64,000 nucleotides of DNA from Cryptomeria japonica. Lineage: Eukaryota > Streptophyta > Pinopsida > Cupressales > Cupressaceae. How positions within the stretch are numbered: position 1 is the stretch's first letter; every line of letters starts with the position of its first letter. The position numbers and the translations under genes are program-made. The notes below the pieces were generated by a model. It did not search any database. It was not told where the DNA came from and saw only the letters and a list, made by a program, of their open reading frames with translations. The stretch lies in contig NC_081406.1 of the NCBI RefSeq assembly GCF_030272615.1, positions 485,245,900 through 485,309,899 of the forward strand. The letters are read 5' to 3'. Shown in pieces: positions 19,576-30,634 of the stretch.

Positions 19576-22500
19576 TCAACCTTGTAACTGGGTGGTTACA
19601 ATTTGAAAAAGATCCACCGAAACCAAATTTATGCTTTCCAAAAACTTCTTACAGTCTTTTATTGCTACCTCTGTTCTTTGAATTGTACCGGTGAGGTGCT
19701 ACATATGCTCTACCGGTGTTTTTTGTCCTTGTACTAGTGCCTTAGATATTTCCTTCCTCAGGGATGCTAGATAGTCTAGTCTTGGACTTAGTCTTAATCT
19801 CAGATTCTTAGCTTTGTTTATTATTCTCTCATTTTCTCTCTCTAGCTTCAGTAATTCTTCCTCAAAACTAGTTATCTTTTGCTCAAAAACTGATAATGTA
19901 TCAGGTGAATTAACAAAATTGTCAGCAAGTTTATTTATTTCTTCTTGTACCTTGCTCATTTTCTTATCTATGTCAACTGTTAAAAAGTTTGTCTTGCAAG
20001 TATCTTTGTATAGAGTTTTAAATTCCTTCAATGTGTTGCATAGTTCCGGTGGAAGTGTGTCAAATTCCCTAGTACACTTCTCTATTTGATCCTCAAAGAA
20101 TTTTTGTTTTTCATTTTACAACTTGTTATTGAATGCCTCTTCCTTTATTTGTTCAACAACCACTGTGTTGTCAGTAATATACTTAGACAAAGTGTCAAGT
20201 TGACTCAAAGAATCCTTATTATCTATATTGCATTTTGGAGCTATCATCTTCAAAATTGGAATTGTGTCATCTATAGCTTTATATGCCTGTGAACTACAAT
20301 CAGTTATTTTCTTTAAAGAATCTAAAAGAACTGTAGTTACATTTGTTGACTTAGATCCTGCAGAGGAGGAACCAACATTCTAAATTCTGTCGGTGGAGGA
20401 AATAACCATGCTTCTAGTGACCTCTGGTAGGTCAGTCTATGTTTCCATTTCCTTAAGCAAAGGTTTTTGTTGTTCTCCTGTTTCTGGTGGCACTGTTTCC
20501 ACATGAACCTGTTGTTGTTCCGGAGCCTGTTGCTTTGCTTGTCTCTCTATTTGTTGATCTATGCTATCATCTGCTTCTTTTCCTTCGGTGTTATCAATGT
20601 TGTCAGCTACCGGTGGCTCACTAGCCATATCTGTCTTACCAGTTGTGTCCTTGTCTATCATAATGTTGTCCTTTTGAAGATCAACATCAACTGTGTATAA
20701 GACTTTAGGATTAGGATTTGTATCCTCTTGTGATACATCCATACTCTCATTAACCAGTTGATTTTTAGTTGTTGTTATCGGTGGAGTAATCAGAGGTGGT
20801 GGGGATAAATTATCTCTTATTTTGATGCTTGGGGGACCACCAACCTTTCCTTTACCCTTATCCTTGTCTTTTTGATATACCTTGATTGGTTTAGGGTTTC
20901 TATACTCTTCCTATTTTTCCTTCTCAACAAGGAATATATCCCATGCATTTTCAATTTCTTCTGCAACCTCATTTACTCTTCCAACCATTAGTGCAATATG
21001 CTGGTGTGTAGTAGAGAATACTGGTCGGTTTTCTTCTGCAATTAGATCATCTATTTCATTTGGAGAGTTAACTGGGTAAACAACAAGTAATTTTTCAATT
21101 TTTATTTTCTTGTCAAGTTCTACAACAGATTGTCTTCTTGCTTCTAGTCTCTTGAATAGTTCATCTGGTAGTTCATCTACAACTTGCATCAAGAACTTCT
21201 TTTAGATATCCAAGTGTAAAATAACACTGTTTTCAACCTTTTCTTTATCATCAACTGATAGTGAGTCATATAGTTTGTTGATGTTTTTAAGTTTTCCTTC
21301 TTCTATGATTTCATCCAACAGTCTGTCAGTCAGAGAAATATTTTGTTGAGTCCTTTTCTTTAGTGTCAACTTTTTCTTCTTAGGAGTAGATTTATTGATC
21401 GAGGGCCTCACTGCCTATTGTTTTTGCCTGGTTCTTCTAGGTGAAGGTGTGGATACTGATGAAGGTTGTCTTTTCCTTACAACTCTTTTAAATTCAGCTG
21501 GCATGTCACTCTCTGAAGAAGTTGCTACCGGTGAAAGGTGAGTTTCTGGTTGTTGTGCTTGTAACTATTTCTCAGTTATATCGGTTTATTTTAGTACATC
21601 TTCTTTGATAGCCTTGGCCTACCTTGAACCTCTCCTTACTATTGCTTCTACTTTCTTTACTCTCTTCTTAGATTGAATTTGGATTTAAGTGGTCTCAACA
21701 CTACCAAATACCTCTTCCTTAGGTTCATTGGGTGCTTCCAGAAGGGATTTTGCATATGTTTCAATGATGTGATCATCGGTCTCATAACCCATCTCAGTAA
21801 CCCAAATTGTTCTTGGGATAACTGCTTCCATCCAGATCTCATCCTTTTTAATCACAAAATATATATCATCTTTGTATTTGTTAACAATTTCCTATGATAG
21901 TCTGACTCTTTTGTTCATTCTAGCCTTTAGTGCTTGAAAATACTCATCAATATTCTTTTGTTTGCTTTCACCCATGTTGTTGAACAAGTTTGATAACTGT
22001 TTACCTACCGGTATGTCAAATCCAAGGTCCTTGATACCTATACCGGGCACCTGTTTGGTTATGTGTAGCATTAAGCATACAAGTAAGTTGCCAAATCTAA
22101 ATGTTCCTTTCTTATCCTTCTTGATCTTCCCTAAATTGTCAATCAATTCATCCTTTACCCATTCACATACATCAATTTTCACATTCTCATTTACCATATC
22201 ATGTGCACTTTTTATGCATAAACTAGAAATTGAGTTAAGTCGATTTGCACGTGTTGCTTTGTAACCTAGAATTATGCTAATGAATCTCACATTTATGTTA
22301 GTTACATCATTTACCCTTAAGGACCTTTTGTCAGATGTTGCACCTATTAGGTTCATTACCAGGTCATTTGAGACCTTCTTTGTCTTGTCTGGTCTGGTAC
22401 CGGTGGAAGGTAACCCTGTTACAGCTTTCACAACTTCCTTGGTAATTTTATGAATTGAATCTAACCAAAAGAATGCACCATGTACCCTGCTCAATACTAT

Positions 22501-22839
22501 CCTAGTAACTTCCTTAGGAAAGTCTGGAATGCAAAGGATCTCAGTGAATCCTAGGGTTTCAACAATTTTGTGTTCAGGTTTTACATTTCTGAAGTCATCA
22601 CATATGACAGTCTTGTACATGTTTTTGATTTCTTCATCTCCTAATTCTTCTATATGGCAATGGATATAAATTCTTTGGTCTTTTGCAAAAACAACTCTTT
22701 TTGGGATTTGGGAAAATGTACCTACATTATCATCCTTCTTGGCTATCTCGGGAACTAACTAAAATACGGGCCTAGGGCATTTGATTACCTCGACTACTGT
22801 AGGGTTTGCTATGAATTCAGGTACAAAAGAGGATGCCAT
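19576..22839 (-). pseudogene. ORF-X of SIRE-na1, unknown protein in the pol position
   Basis: One minus-strand frame runs from ATG 22839 to TGA 19576, about 1,088 codons, without a frameshift. It has roughly a dozen in-frame stops (for example at 22761, 21894 and 21687), most of which read like CAG or CAA after a C-to-T change. I do not recognise the protein. Seen in it: a globular N-terminal ~315 residues (EFIANPTVVEV, then VTGLPSTGTRP, then LGKIKKDKKGTFRFGNLLVC); a basic, Ser/Thr/Pro-rich middle; an acidic Gln-rich stretch (20437-20742); and a C-terminal coiled-coil region (19699-20031). The N-terminal region is conserved in SIRE-na2. The GLP-x-x-G motif faintly recalls plant transposon-associated domains such as PMD, but this is a weak guess. 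It replaces pol in an otherwise complete copia element. Confidence 0.7.
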
Positions 22840-23039
22840 GATTATAAATACCTTTTTCTGCCTTTGGAAAGTTTGATTGCTAAAATGCTTTGCCTCTTTG
22901 CTCAAAATGCCTTAGCTCTAGAAATTCCGCACTCTTCGAATGTTTGAATGCTCGATGAAGTGAAATGGAGCTAAAAACATTAATTTATAATGTCAAACCA
23001 TCAATTACCACATTTAATGCATGCCAGTTAAGTAATCAC

Positions 23040-24275
23040 TTAACATATCTGCCGGTATGGAAGTAAATTCAACTTCTTACCATCAACTGAGGGAATAATA
23101 GCATATGTCTCATTGATTTCCAAACCCTCAAGGAAATTTCTTCAATTTGATGAAGAGTCTCCTGCCGGTGGAGTGTTACTCTGTCCTGCTGATGGAGTGT
23201 TGCTTGGTTCTACCGGTGGAGGAGTATTCCTATCCACATTCAGTTCTGATTTCCTGATCCATTGTTTTGAGAATTCCTACTTAACTTCTTCAACTTTTTC
23301 TTTACCTTTCAAACTAGAACCTTTGTTGTCTATCGGTGGTGCCTTACTTCTGTAGAATTTTGCAATATGTCCAATCTTGTTACAAGCATAACAAGTCACA
23401 TTATTTTTCTGAATAGCCTTTCCATAACCTATGCCGGTTTGTGTTCTGCATTGATTAGATAAGTGTCCAAATCTTCCACAAACATAACATCTTACATTCA
23501 TTCTGCAATTCTCAGAATTATGACCAATTTTGTTGCATTTTGAACATTGACCGGTGGGTGCATTGGTATTCTGATAATTTCTAGATCTACATTGATTTGC
23601 TCTATGACTATACTTGTTACAATTAAAGCATATGCCACTGAATTTATAAGTAGTAGGTTGTCTTACTAGTTTGCTGTGATCCTGTGTGTTTGCAGTACCA
23701 GAGCTTTCACCAACTTCAAAGCCAATTCCACAAGTGTCACCTTTAGGTTTTTGATTTTTCAGTAAGTTACCAAGTTCTTCTGAGCTTTTCTTGAATTTAT
23801 CTTTATGTAGATTTGCAGTATCTAGTTCTCTTTCTAAGACTTCTTTCTACCTCATCAGTTCATTTGAGTCATTCTGAGTGTGCATCGGATCTGTTTTCAA
23901 CAAATCATTTTCATAACTGAGTCTTGTGTTTTCATTTTAGCTTGTTGTCATAGTCATATCTTGCATCTCATTCTTTGTTGTCATGTTCTCTTGTTTTAGC
24001 TTGTTTATCATATGATTAAGAGTTTCCTTTTCATCATTCTCATTTTGCATCTTTTCACAAAGTTCTCTTCTCTTGTTTCTTGAAATAGTAATATTTTCTT
24101 GAAGTGCTTGAATAATATCCTGAGCAGCCTTTAGATCATCTTCAAGTTTGATATTTTTCAATTTTTCTGCATCATAGTTTGAGAGAGCTCCTTCAAGTTG
24201 CTTCATCAAGATTTCAATCTCTATTAGTGTCAAGATCTTCCTCAAGTTGTTAGGCTTTTGAAAATAGAGGACCAA
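23040..24275 (-). pseudogene. gag-like ORF with four CCHC zinc knuckles, SIRE-na1
   Basis: One minus-strand frame of ~412 codons from next to the PBS to TAA at 23040, with a few in-frame stops (for example the one at 23277). The N-terminal ~110 residues are a Lys/Glu/Leu-rich coiled coil. Then come four zinc knuckles of form C-x2-C-x4-H-x4-C at about 23630-23589 (CFNCNKYSHRANQC), 23546-23505 (CSKCNKIGHNSENC), 23489-23448 (CYVCGRFGHLSNQC) and 23393-23352, where the last Cys is Tyr. Ty1/copia gag usually has one, sometimes two. Gag packages the element RNA into virus-like particles; four knuckles could mean stronger or more specific RNA binding. Downstream, the frame ends shortly before ORF-X begins at 22839. 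Confidence 0.8.
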
Positions 24276-24289
24276 GCTCTGATACCAAT
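24276..24289 (-). other. Primer binding site of SIRE-na1, tRNA-iMet type
   Basis: ATTGGTATCAGAGC on the minus strand directly follows the 5' LTR. It is the standard copia PBS. Confidence 0.9.
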
Positions 24290-25091
24290 TGTTAGGATTC
24301 CCACAGATACTGAGAGGGGGGGTGAATTAGTATCTGACCGATTATAAGATTTTCTTAACTTAAAACATGTAGAGCATATTAATATTGTGTACCGGTAAAC
24401 AAAAAGTAATGCAATAAACAGAGATAAAAATAACCACATGAAAAACACACCATAACACAGTAGTTTAACGAGGAAACCTGGTGTGGGAAAAACCTCAATG
24501 GGATTTGTGACCCACAATATTCACTTACTGGCCAATAAGAGAATATTACTGCTACAAGAGGGGCCTGCACATGCAGGAAGGCCAAGTGCCTAGAGCTCGC
24601 TGCTCAATTATAAAATGGGAAGTCTCACTAACTTACAAAATGGATTATGTAAATCCAGTGTCTTGTACTACTTCAAAGTAGCATCTATAATGCCAGATCC
24701 AGTACCGGTTTCTGCTCTTCTTCTTACATAAAGCCTTAACCTATATTTCGCATAATAGGTCTGCCTTATTTTGCCTAATTACATTCCTTTTACTTACACA
24801 AAATGTTCTAGAATGATCTCTCTTATATAAGAGTCATTTTAAAACTTGCCAAGTCAGCTTACAATGATTTTACAATAGTATACAAAATATATTACAACAA
24901 AAATCCTATCAGCCTCTGTGCCAGTATGCTTCCTTTCACTGTCGGTGCCGGTGATCTGAGTGCCGGTGTAGAGTCTTATCTTGCTAGTGCCGGTGGAATG
25001 CCTTGTCGGTGTCATAGGACTGTAAGGTTGCCATCAATGACAAAACCTTCAATCACCTACAATGTCTCATTGGAGTGTGCATATGCCAACA
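24290..25091 (-). repeat. 5' LTR of SIRE-na1
   Basis: 802 bp, bounded by TGTTAGGATTCC and CATATGCCAACA on the plus strand. It is the partner of 18588-19366, with a ~23-bp extra segment near 24750. TATA-like CTTATATAAGAG is at 24822-24833. Confidence 0.9.
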
Positions 25092-25217
25092 TTATTTACA
25101 TTATCATATCATTTAAAGTGTATTTAGTTGCATTATCATATCATTTAAAGTGCATTGTCATAGTGCATTGTCATATCATTTAATCATTTTATTTAGTTGC
25201 ATATCATCACATCATCA

Positions 25218-25265
<48 letters not shown>

Positions 25266-25847
25266 TGCATCCATCATATGCATATATCACATCATCATGG
25301 TATCATTCTTCACTTTAATAGCTTCATCATTCATCCAACTATCATCTATCATGTCTTATACAAGATGTGTCCTTTCTGAAACTAGATGTTTTGATTATCT
25401 ATCTTCGTCTTATACAAGATATATATTTCCTGAAACCATACATTTTGATCATCTTTGTCTTCTATAGGATGAGTCATTTCTAAAACTAGACTTGATCCCA
25501 ATCTCATCAATCTTATCAATCCAATCAATCTGATCAATCTTATCAATCCAATATGGATTTTTAAGAATGATTAGGATGCAAGTGGATATAACTTTCTTCT
25601 TCTTTTGAGAGACCATTCATGCCTTTAATGCATGAACAATCTCTCGAGGGGGCATCCTACTTCCATCTCTCAACATACTGGGGAAAATTCAGTCAATCTC
25701 ATTATCATATCAACATCCAAATCAATATCTGGGGCACCATATCAAAATTTTTGGCAACAACATCAAAATCAAAATTTTTGGCAACATATAGAGCAATTTT
25801 TCTTTGAATCAATGTGTGGTCACACATCACTTAAAAGAGGGGCAAAA
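25092..25847 (+). mobile_element. LARD-B1 3' internal region
   Basis: Continuation of LARD-B1 after the SIRE-na1 insertion: the first bases repeat the TSD TTATT and the CATTTAAAGTGCATTTA motif seen at 18560-18587. It contains a (CAT)n microsatellite (25218-25265), two GTCTTATACAAGAT repeats (25352-25430), the CTCGAGGGGGCAT block (25643-25655) and the polypurine tract AAAAGAGGGGCAAAA (25833-25847). No credible ORF. Confidence 0.75.
25218..25265. repeat. (CAT)n microsatellite
   Basis: About 16 uninterrupted CAT triplets within LARD-B1. A frame through it gives a run of histidines, but it is flanked by stops and has no coding context. Confidence 0.9.
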
Positions 25848-27248
25848 TGTAGACACCTAAATCTACACACCTAATTAAATAAATTTTATTTATTTAATTA
25901 TCACTTATCCAACCCATTAATTAAATTAAGATTTAATTAATGTCTCCTTTCTTCGATTTTAACTATTAATCAAATTTAATATTTGATTAATTAACCTTTC
26001 TTCTATTAATTAAATAAATCCTATTTATTCAATTAAATCCCCTTTGCACATTTAATTGAATTTAAATTTAATTAAATTCATCTTCTGATATAAATAAATA
26101 AATATTTATTTATAAATTAACCTCCCACTTGTGTTTCCCTACAAATGCAAGTTGCACCCATTAATTGAAATAAATAATTTTATTTTAATTAAAAATCCTA
26201 ATATCCTCCCACTTGCATGCCTAAACCCTTCTATATTCTTCTAAACTATCCTTATTAGCCTAATCCCCCCCCTTAAGCATTTGCACAATCCTTAAGAGAA
26301 TGTCACTTCTCAAAAACCCCCAAAGTCTTTATAAACCATTAAAGGCTTTGTGTCTCCAACAAGTTAACCCTTAAGTCTCCATAACCATTAATGGTTAACT
26401 CAACCTCAACCCTTGGTTAGAGACTTTCTCTCATACTTAACCCTTATCTAACCCATGGGTCTCTTCAAGAACTCATTGCTTTGACCCTAGTTATCCTATT
26501 AACCCTTGCGCAAGAGTTTATCCTCTGGGTAAAAGAATTATCCAATAACTCAACCCTAACCTTACCTCCTAATGTAACCACCATGTCTTCTCAGGCATTT
26601 AATGTCTCTTACATCTCCTCTCAAGCCTCCTCGTGGTGACACTTGTCAGCCTAGGATTGGGTTGAAAATATCACAAGGATTGAAGATCATTCAATCATAA
26701 CCCTTGTAAAGATTACTCAATCTTAACCCTCCAATTGACCATCTTCTATTAATAGGCTTCATTTCCTTCATTACGAAGAATCCAAGTCTTCATGCATCTA
26801 AGTTATAGTCTCATTTCATCAACCATTTTAGCCTCTCTTTGATAATAGCAATTAGATCATTTTAGTAGCATTATAATCTTAGAATAATCATGTTTAGCAT
26901 ATCATAGCATATCATGTTAGTGATAGATCATCTTAATATCATTTTCATCCTAATTTAACTTCATATCAATATCGTCATCCTTGCAACATATCATTATCTA
27001 GTTTCATATCAAAATCATTCACTAAGATCTTAGTTGCATAGAATTTAGATCTTTGATCATGTATCCCTCATTCTTTAGGTAGTCATCCTAGAGATCAAGT
27101 GCTCATCCAAGCTAAGAGCCACCTTGATTTGGAGGATCCTCGGAGATTGAGAACAATGGAACAATTTTAGGAGATGGATGATTTAGCTTGCTTTGTCATT
27201 TAGATATTTGTTTTGTTATGTTTCATTGGTATACTTGCTTGTCTATGT
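25848..27248 (+). repeat. 3' LTR of LARD-B1 (3' end truncated)
   Basis: Starts TGTAGACACC directly after the polypurine tract. It aligns, with considerable divergence, to the LARD-B2 5' LTR at 37196-38486, including blocks around TCACTTCTCAAA, ACCCTTGGTTAG and CATTTAATG. The end expected from LARD-B2 (GCATACA) is missing; the match is lost at about 27248 just after a TTTCATTGGTATA block. AT-rich stretches of ATTTAATTAA type fill its first 350 bp. Confidence 0.75.
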
Positions 27249-28208
27249 TGTTGACGCAGTCAAGGAACAAGGATCTAATGAAGGACTGTCCAACCTTGCA
27301 TCTTAACACATAAATCATGCAAAACATACTGGTAACTGATAACTAGATGCCAGAAACAACAAAAAGAATAACCGGTAATATAACTAAACACATAACCGAT
27401 AAACAACCTGAATAAATCTTATAACAGTTTGAAGAATTACACATGCCACATATTGGATCACAGTCCAGGATACAAATAACATTTACAACACAAGTACAAG
27501 ATCTGAAGATCTTCCTCACATCAGATCGTCTTTGGGGAATAGCCTGTCAGTTCCATCCTAATCTGGACCTTAGCCTTCCGCCCTTAGTCCAACCGGTTCA
27601 GAGTCTCACCAGATCTACATCTTTGCTTGATCTCCCAACTCTACCTTTTATCTTCTAATCTGTATCCTCAAATGATTCACAACCTTCCATTTATACCATT
27701 CGCAAATAGTTACAACTCAATCAAGTTGGCCTAAAGACCAACCGGTTCATGAAACATGCAATGGTAACATGTTGGCTCAAATCACTAAGAACAAACACAA
27801 AACATAAAATGATGTGTGGACCTCTGGGATTACCAACCAAGGCCCAAAGCAACATCTCCAACAATTTGCAAGTCACAAAGATCAACCGCAACACAATCCA
27901 ACTTTTCTCAACACACTACTAGACTAAATGGTAAGAACATATCAACTGAGCCAATACCGGAATCCACCTCTCACTAGAAACAAAGACAAATTCTATGAAA
28001 CTCAAAAATGACAAATATCACGAACACAAGGGAATAAACCCAAAACTACAACACTAAACACTTAAACCAGAAGAGATGCCATGCCTATAAGCGATTCCAC
28101 TTAAAACTGCTCAACTGATAAGAACTACACTGGTGCTCCTGCATCAGCTGGTTATTGGCTAACCCTCATTTCAGGTATACACCACTTATGTTGTTAATGT
28201 AAGCATGG
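27249..28208. repeat. Unassigned repetitive segment, possibly truncated copia LTR
   Basis: No ORF is conserved. The sequence is rich in ACCGGT/AACCGG words like the copia LTRs in this window, begins TGTTGACGCAG and contains ATCTCCAACA at about 27854-27863. A 9-base word TATGTTGTT occurs just inside its left end (27244-27252) and near its right end (28183-28191), so it may be an insertion with a target duplication. No terminal inverted repeat was seen. Identity remains open. Confidence 0.35.
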
Positions 28209-28404
28209 TGTAGACGCCTAAATTTGACTAATTTAATTAATTAAATTTTGTTATCGCAAGCACCTTTAATTAAATAATTATGTATTATTTAATTAATTGG
28301 CAATATTTCCTCTATCTAATTAATCTTATCAATTATTCTATAATCTACCCTAATTAATTAGTTGTTAATCAAAATTAATTAATTAATTGAATTTGACCCT
28401 TCTA
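28209..28404 (+). repeat. 5' end of a LARD-type LTR, cut by the LINE
   Basis: Starts TGTAGACGCCTAAAT, the terminus shared by LARD LTRs, followed by ATTTAATTAATTAAA-rich sequence. It stops after ~196 bp at the poly(T) that marks the 3' end of the minus-strand LINE. The matching remainder is not on the other side of the LINE. Confidence 0.55.
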
Positions 28405-28415
28405 TTTTTTTTTTT

Positions 28416-30634
28416 GATAAAAGTGGAGGGTCCACTGAACTTATATTAATTAAAAACAAATTTTACATCGGGTTCAGACATGGCATACCAGAAGGAAAGA
28501 ACCCACAAGAAAACCTCCGGTTGTAGCCATTTTTGAATTTACAACAGATATATATGGCCCTTACAACTAGTATGTTTCAACTAAAACCCCACCCTCCTAT
28601 CACTACCTAGTTTTACAAAAAGTTTGATCTGACAATTTTAAAGTAGAATAACTCCAACCGAAGAAGAGATATGTGTGAAGAGACAACTGCATGAGAGAGA
28701 ATTCACTTTCAGAGCCAATGCAAACTATTCCGAACAAAATAAAGCCAAGTTGCCTGCCACCCTGCAAAAAACCAAAAAACCACCAGCTACAACACAAACA
28801 ATATGTTAGATATCCAAGAACCAGGAACTTGTGCTCTCATCCAATGGTAGCTGAGAACAGAATGAAGGTGCAACCACCCTTAAAGGGAAGGCCACACAAG
28901 TTGGAGCAGAACACAAAAAGCCAAATGAGATTAGTGAATGCAGAGCCTGAAAAACAACCCATGCTTTATCCACAAAATGGTCAGGAGACAAATATAACAA
29001 AAAATCCATAGAGGCTCTAGTAGTTTCCAAAGAGTCACATATCAATCCCATTCGTAACTGATGAAGCAAATGACCAGATGACCATTAGCCAAAAGCTCAT
29101 GGTGAGGAAGAAAACCCCCATAAGGAAAAGAGCCCATATCAAACTGATAACTATCTAATGCAGCAGAGACCAATTCCCAATTACAAACTGTCGGGTAGAC
29201 AAACGAGGATACCAAGAGGCGAACCAAATCCAAATCAAGTAGAACATCATAACAAATAGTAATAAAATGAGAGAGAAGCTCATCATAAGAAATTTGTCGA
29301 GCAATCTGTAACCACCTACATCCCAAAAGTCTGTGAAGCTCAAAATCCACTACGGGAGTAAATAAATTGAAAACCTTACCAAGTTTAACAGAATTATCCT
29401 CACTTGCATCACCATCCCTCAGTGAACGAGCTTCTAGAACCACTCTATATACTCCACCTAAAAAAGAGGACGACAATTGTAGGAAGAAGGGCACCGACAA
29501 CCAAACAGAAAAAACACAAAAAACTGCTTTTAGACATTGACAGAAGAGAAATGTATTTAAAGGAAAGAAATGGCCTGAAAATCCCACAAAAGTACTAAAA
29601 CAAACCACTAAAATCACACTTGAATCAATTTGCACGCATTTAAAAATCTTCCATTAAAAATCATAAGTGACTCTCCCACAAGTGGGATACTAGCACGCAA
29701 AAATAAAACTAACCATACTCCAAACTGACAGACCCAGACAAGCACAAGGCGACCAGCAAGAAGATATTAATCATCGGATAATAAAACCTTACAAATGTAC
29801 TGGCGGCTGGAGGAGATGAAGCATGCATAAAAGAATGTAGCCTAAAGGATAATGTTTACACAAATGACACATGCCACATCCATAACCCAATATAAAAAAG
29901 GATGATATTGATAGGACATAAAAACACATAAGAATCGAAAAAATAATATCAAAGGAAATTTGTCTCCAAATTTAGATATAAAATCTTATGAAACTTTTTA
30001 GAGCAAATTCCTATACGTTACCAAATAAACCATTTAAGTCAAAGTGGCCCAGATGAAGATCCCAAACTGCAGCTTTACCAAATGTGACGATATTCATAAG
30101 TGAGAAAGAAAAACAACTTCAAATCTCATAAAGGAATTTTTTTTTTCTTTTTTTGCCCCCATATGTATACCAAACAGAAAAAGAGTACACCATATTAAAA
30201 GACAAGCTGATAAGTACTGTCAACCAAGCCTAAATCTCCAATTCTTAAGTAATACACACATTGCCATCTAACTCGAATACAGAGATGTATAATTACTCCA
30301 AATGCAGATAGATATAAGGCCTTCTATCAACACATGAAGCAATGATACAAATTGTATTGAGAAGAAGAAAATATGAATACTTCAATAAGAAATGGAGAAA
30401 AAAGACTGAAGATTTTAACATGTAGTGCAACTTTAGAAAAAAAAATTATCCCTCCAATCATCTAGAAATACATGTATAAACGTCTAACCCAATTGCAGAA
30501 GTGTAAAGAACTCCATATGCAGATAGGAGTAAAACTCCTCCTATTGCCACATGATGACCAGATACATACTGAACTGAGAAGAGGATAATACATATATTTC
30601 AACAAGAATGGAGTAGTACCTCAAAATAGATAAC
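28416..30634 (-). other. LINE 3' untranslated region
   Basis: A ~2.2-kb stretch between the ORF2 stop and the poly(A) tail. It ends with sequence containing GATAAAAGTGG next to the T run. A minus-strand frame of 197 codons (29635-29042) lies within it. Otherwise it is AT-rich with no recognisable feature. Long 3' UTRs are unusual for plant L1s; transduced flanking DNA is a possible explanation. Confidence 0.6.
29042..29635 (-). CDS. Uncharacterised 197-codon frame within LINE 3' UTR
   Basis: Uninterrupted minus-strand frame with a hydrophobic N-terminal ~60 residues (several Phe, Val, Leu, Cys runs that could form membrane segments) and a more balanced C-terminal part including VVDFELHRLLGCRWLQ. 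I recognise no family. In a region otherwise full of stops its length is slightly suspicious, but it may be chance. It could be a captured host exon or a degenerate part of the LINE. Confidence 0.25.
   Translation of the reverse strand: MQIDSSVILVVCFSTFVGFSGHFFPLNTFLFCQCLKAVFCVFSVWLSVPFFLQLSSSFLGGVYRVVLEARSLRDGDASEDNSVKLGKVFNLFTPVVDFELHRLLGCRWLQIARQISYDELLSHFITICYDVLLDLDLVRLLVSSFVYPTVCNWELVSAALDSYQFDMGSFPYGGFLPHHELLANGHLVICFISYEWD

Larger units (their letters stand above)
18588..25091 (-). mobile_element. SIRE-na1: complete non-autonomous Sirevirus-like LTR element
   Basis: Minus-strand element of 6504 bp with 5' LTR 24290-25091, tRNA-iMet PBS, gag with four zinc knuckles, a ~1,090-codon ORF of unknown function in place of pol, polypurine tract, and 3' LTR 18588-19366. 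It is flanked by a 5-bp TSD TTATT (18583-18587 and 25092-25096). The empty site is LARD-B1. No protease, integrase, RT or RNase H motif is present in any frame. Its polypurine tract and LTR start are nearly the same as those of the autonomous copia remnant at 8770-8810, which suggests mobilisation by that lineage. The two LTRs differ by a ~23-bp indel and a few per cent of bases, so the insertion is not recent. Confidence 0.9.

Noticed and set aside
19576-22839. Stops in ORF-X corrected by RNA editing
   Set aside because: U-to-C editing is an organellar process in certain land plants; this is nuclear retroelement DNA and decay explains the stops more simply.
25207-25379. His-rich protein encoded by the CAT repeat
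   Set aside because: A microsatellite within noncoding LARD-B1 sequence; the frame has no conserved context.
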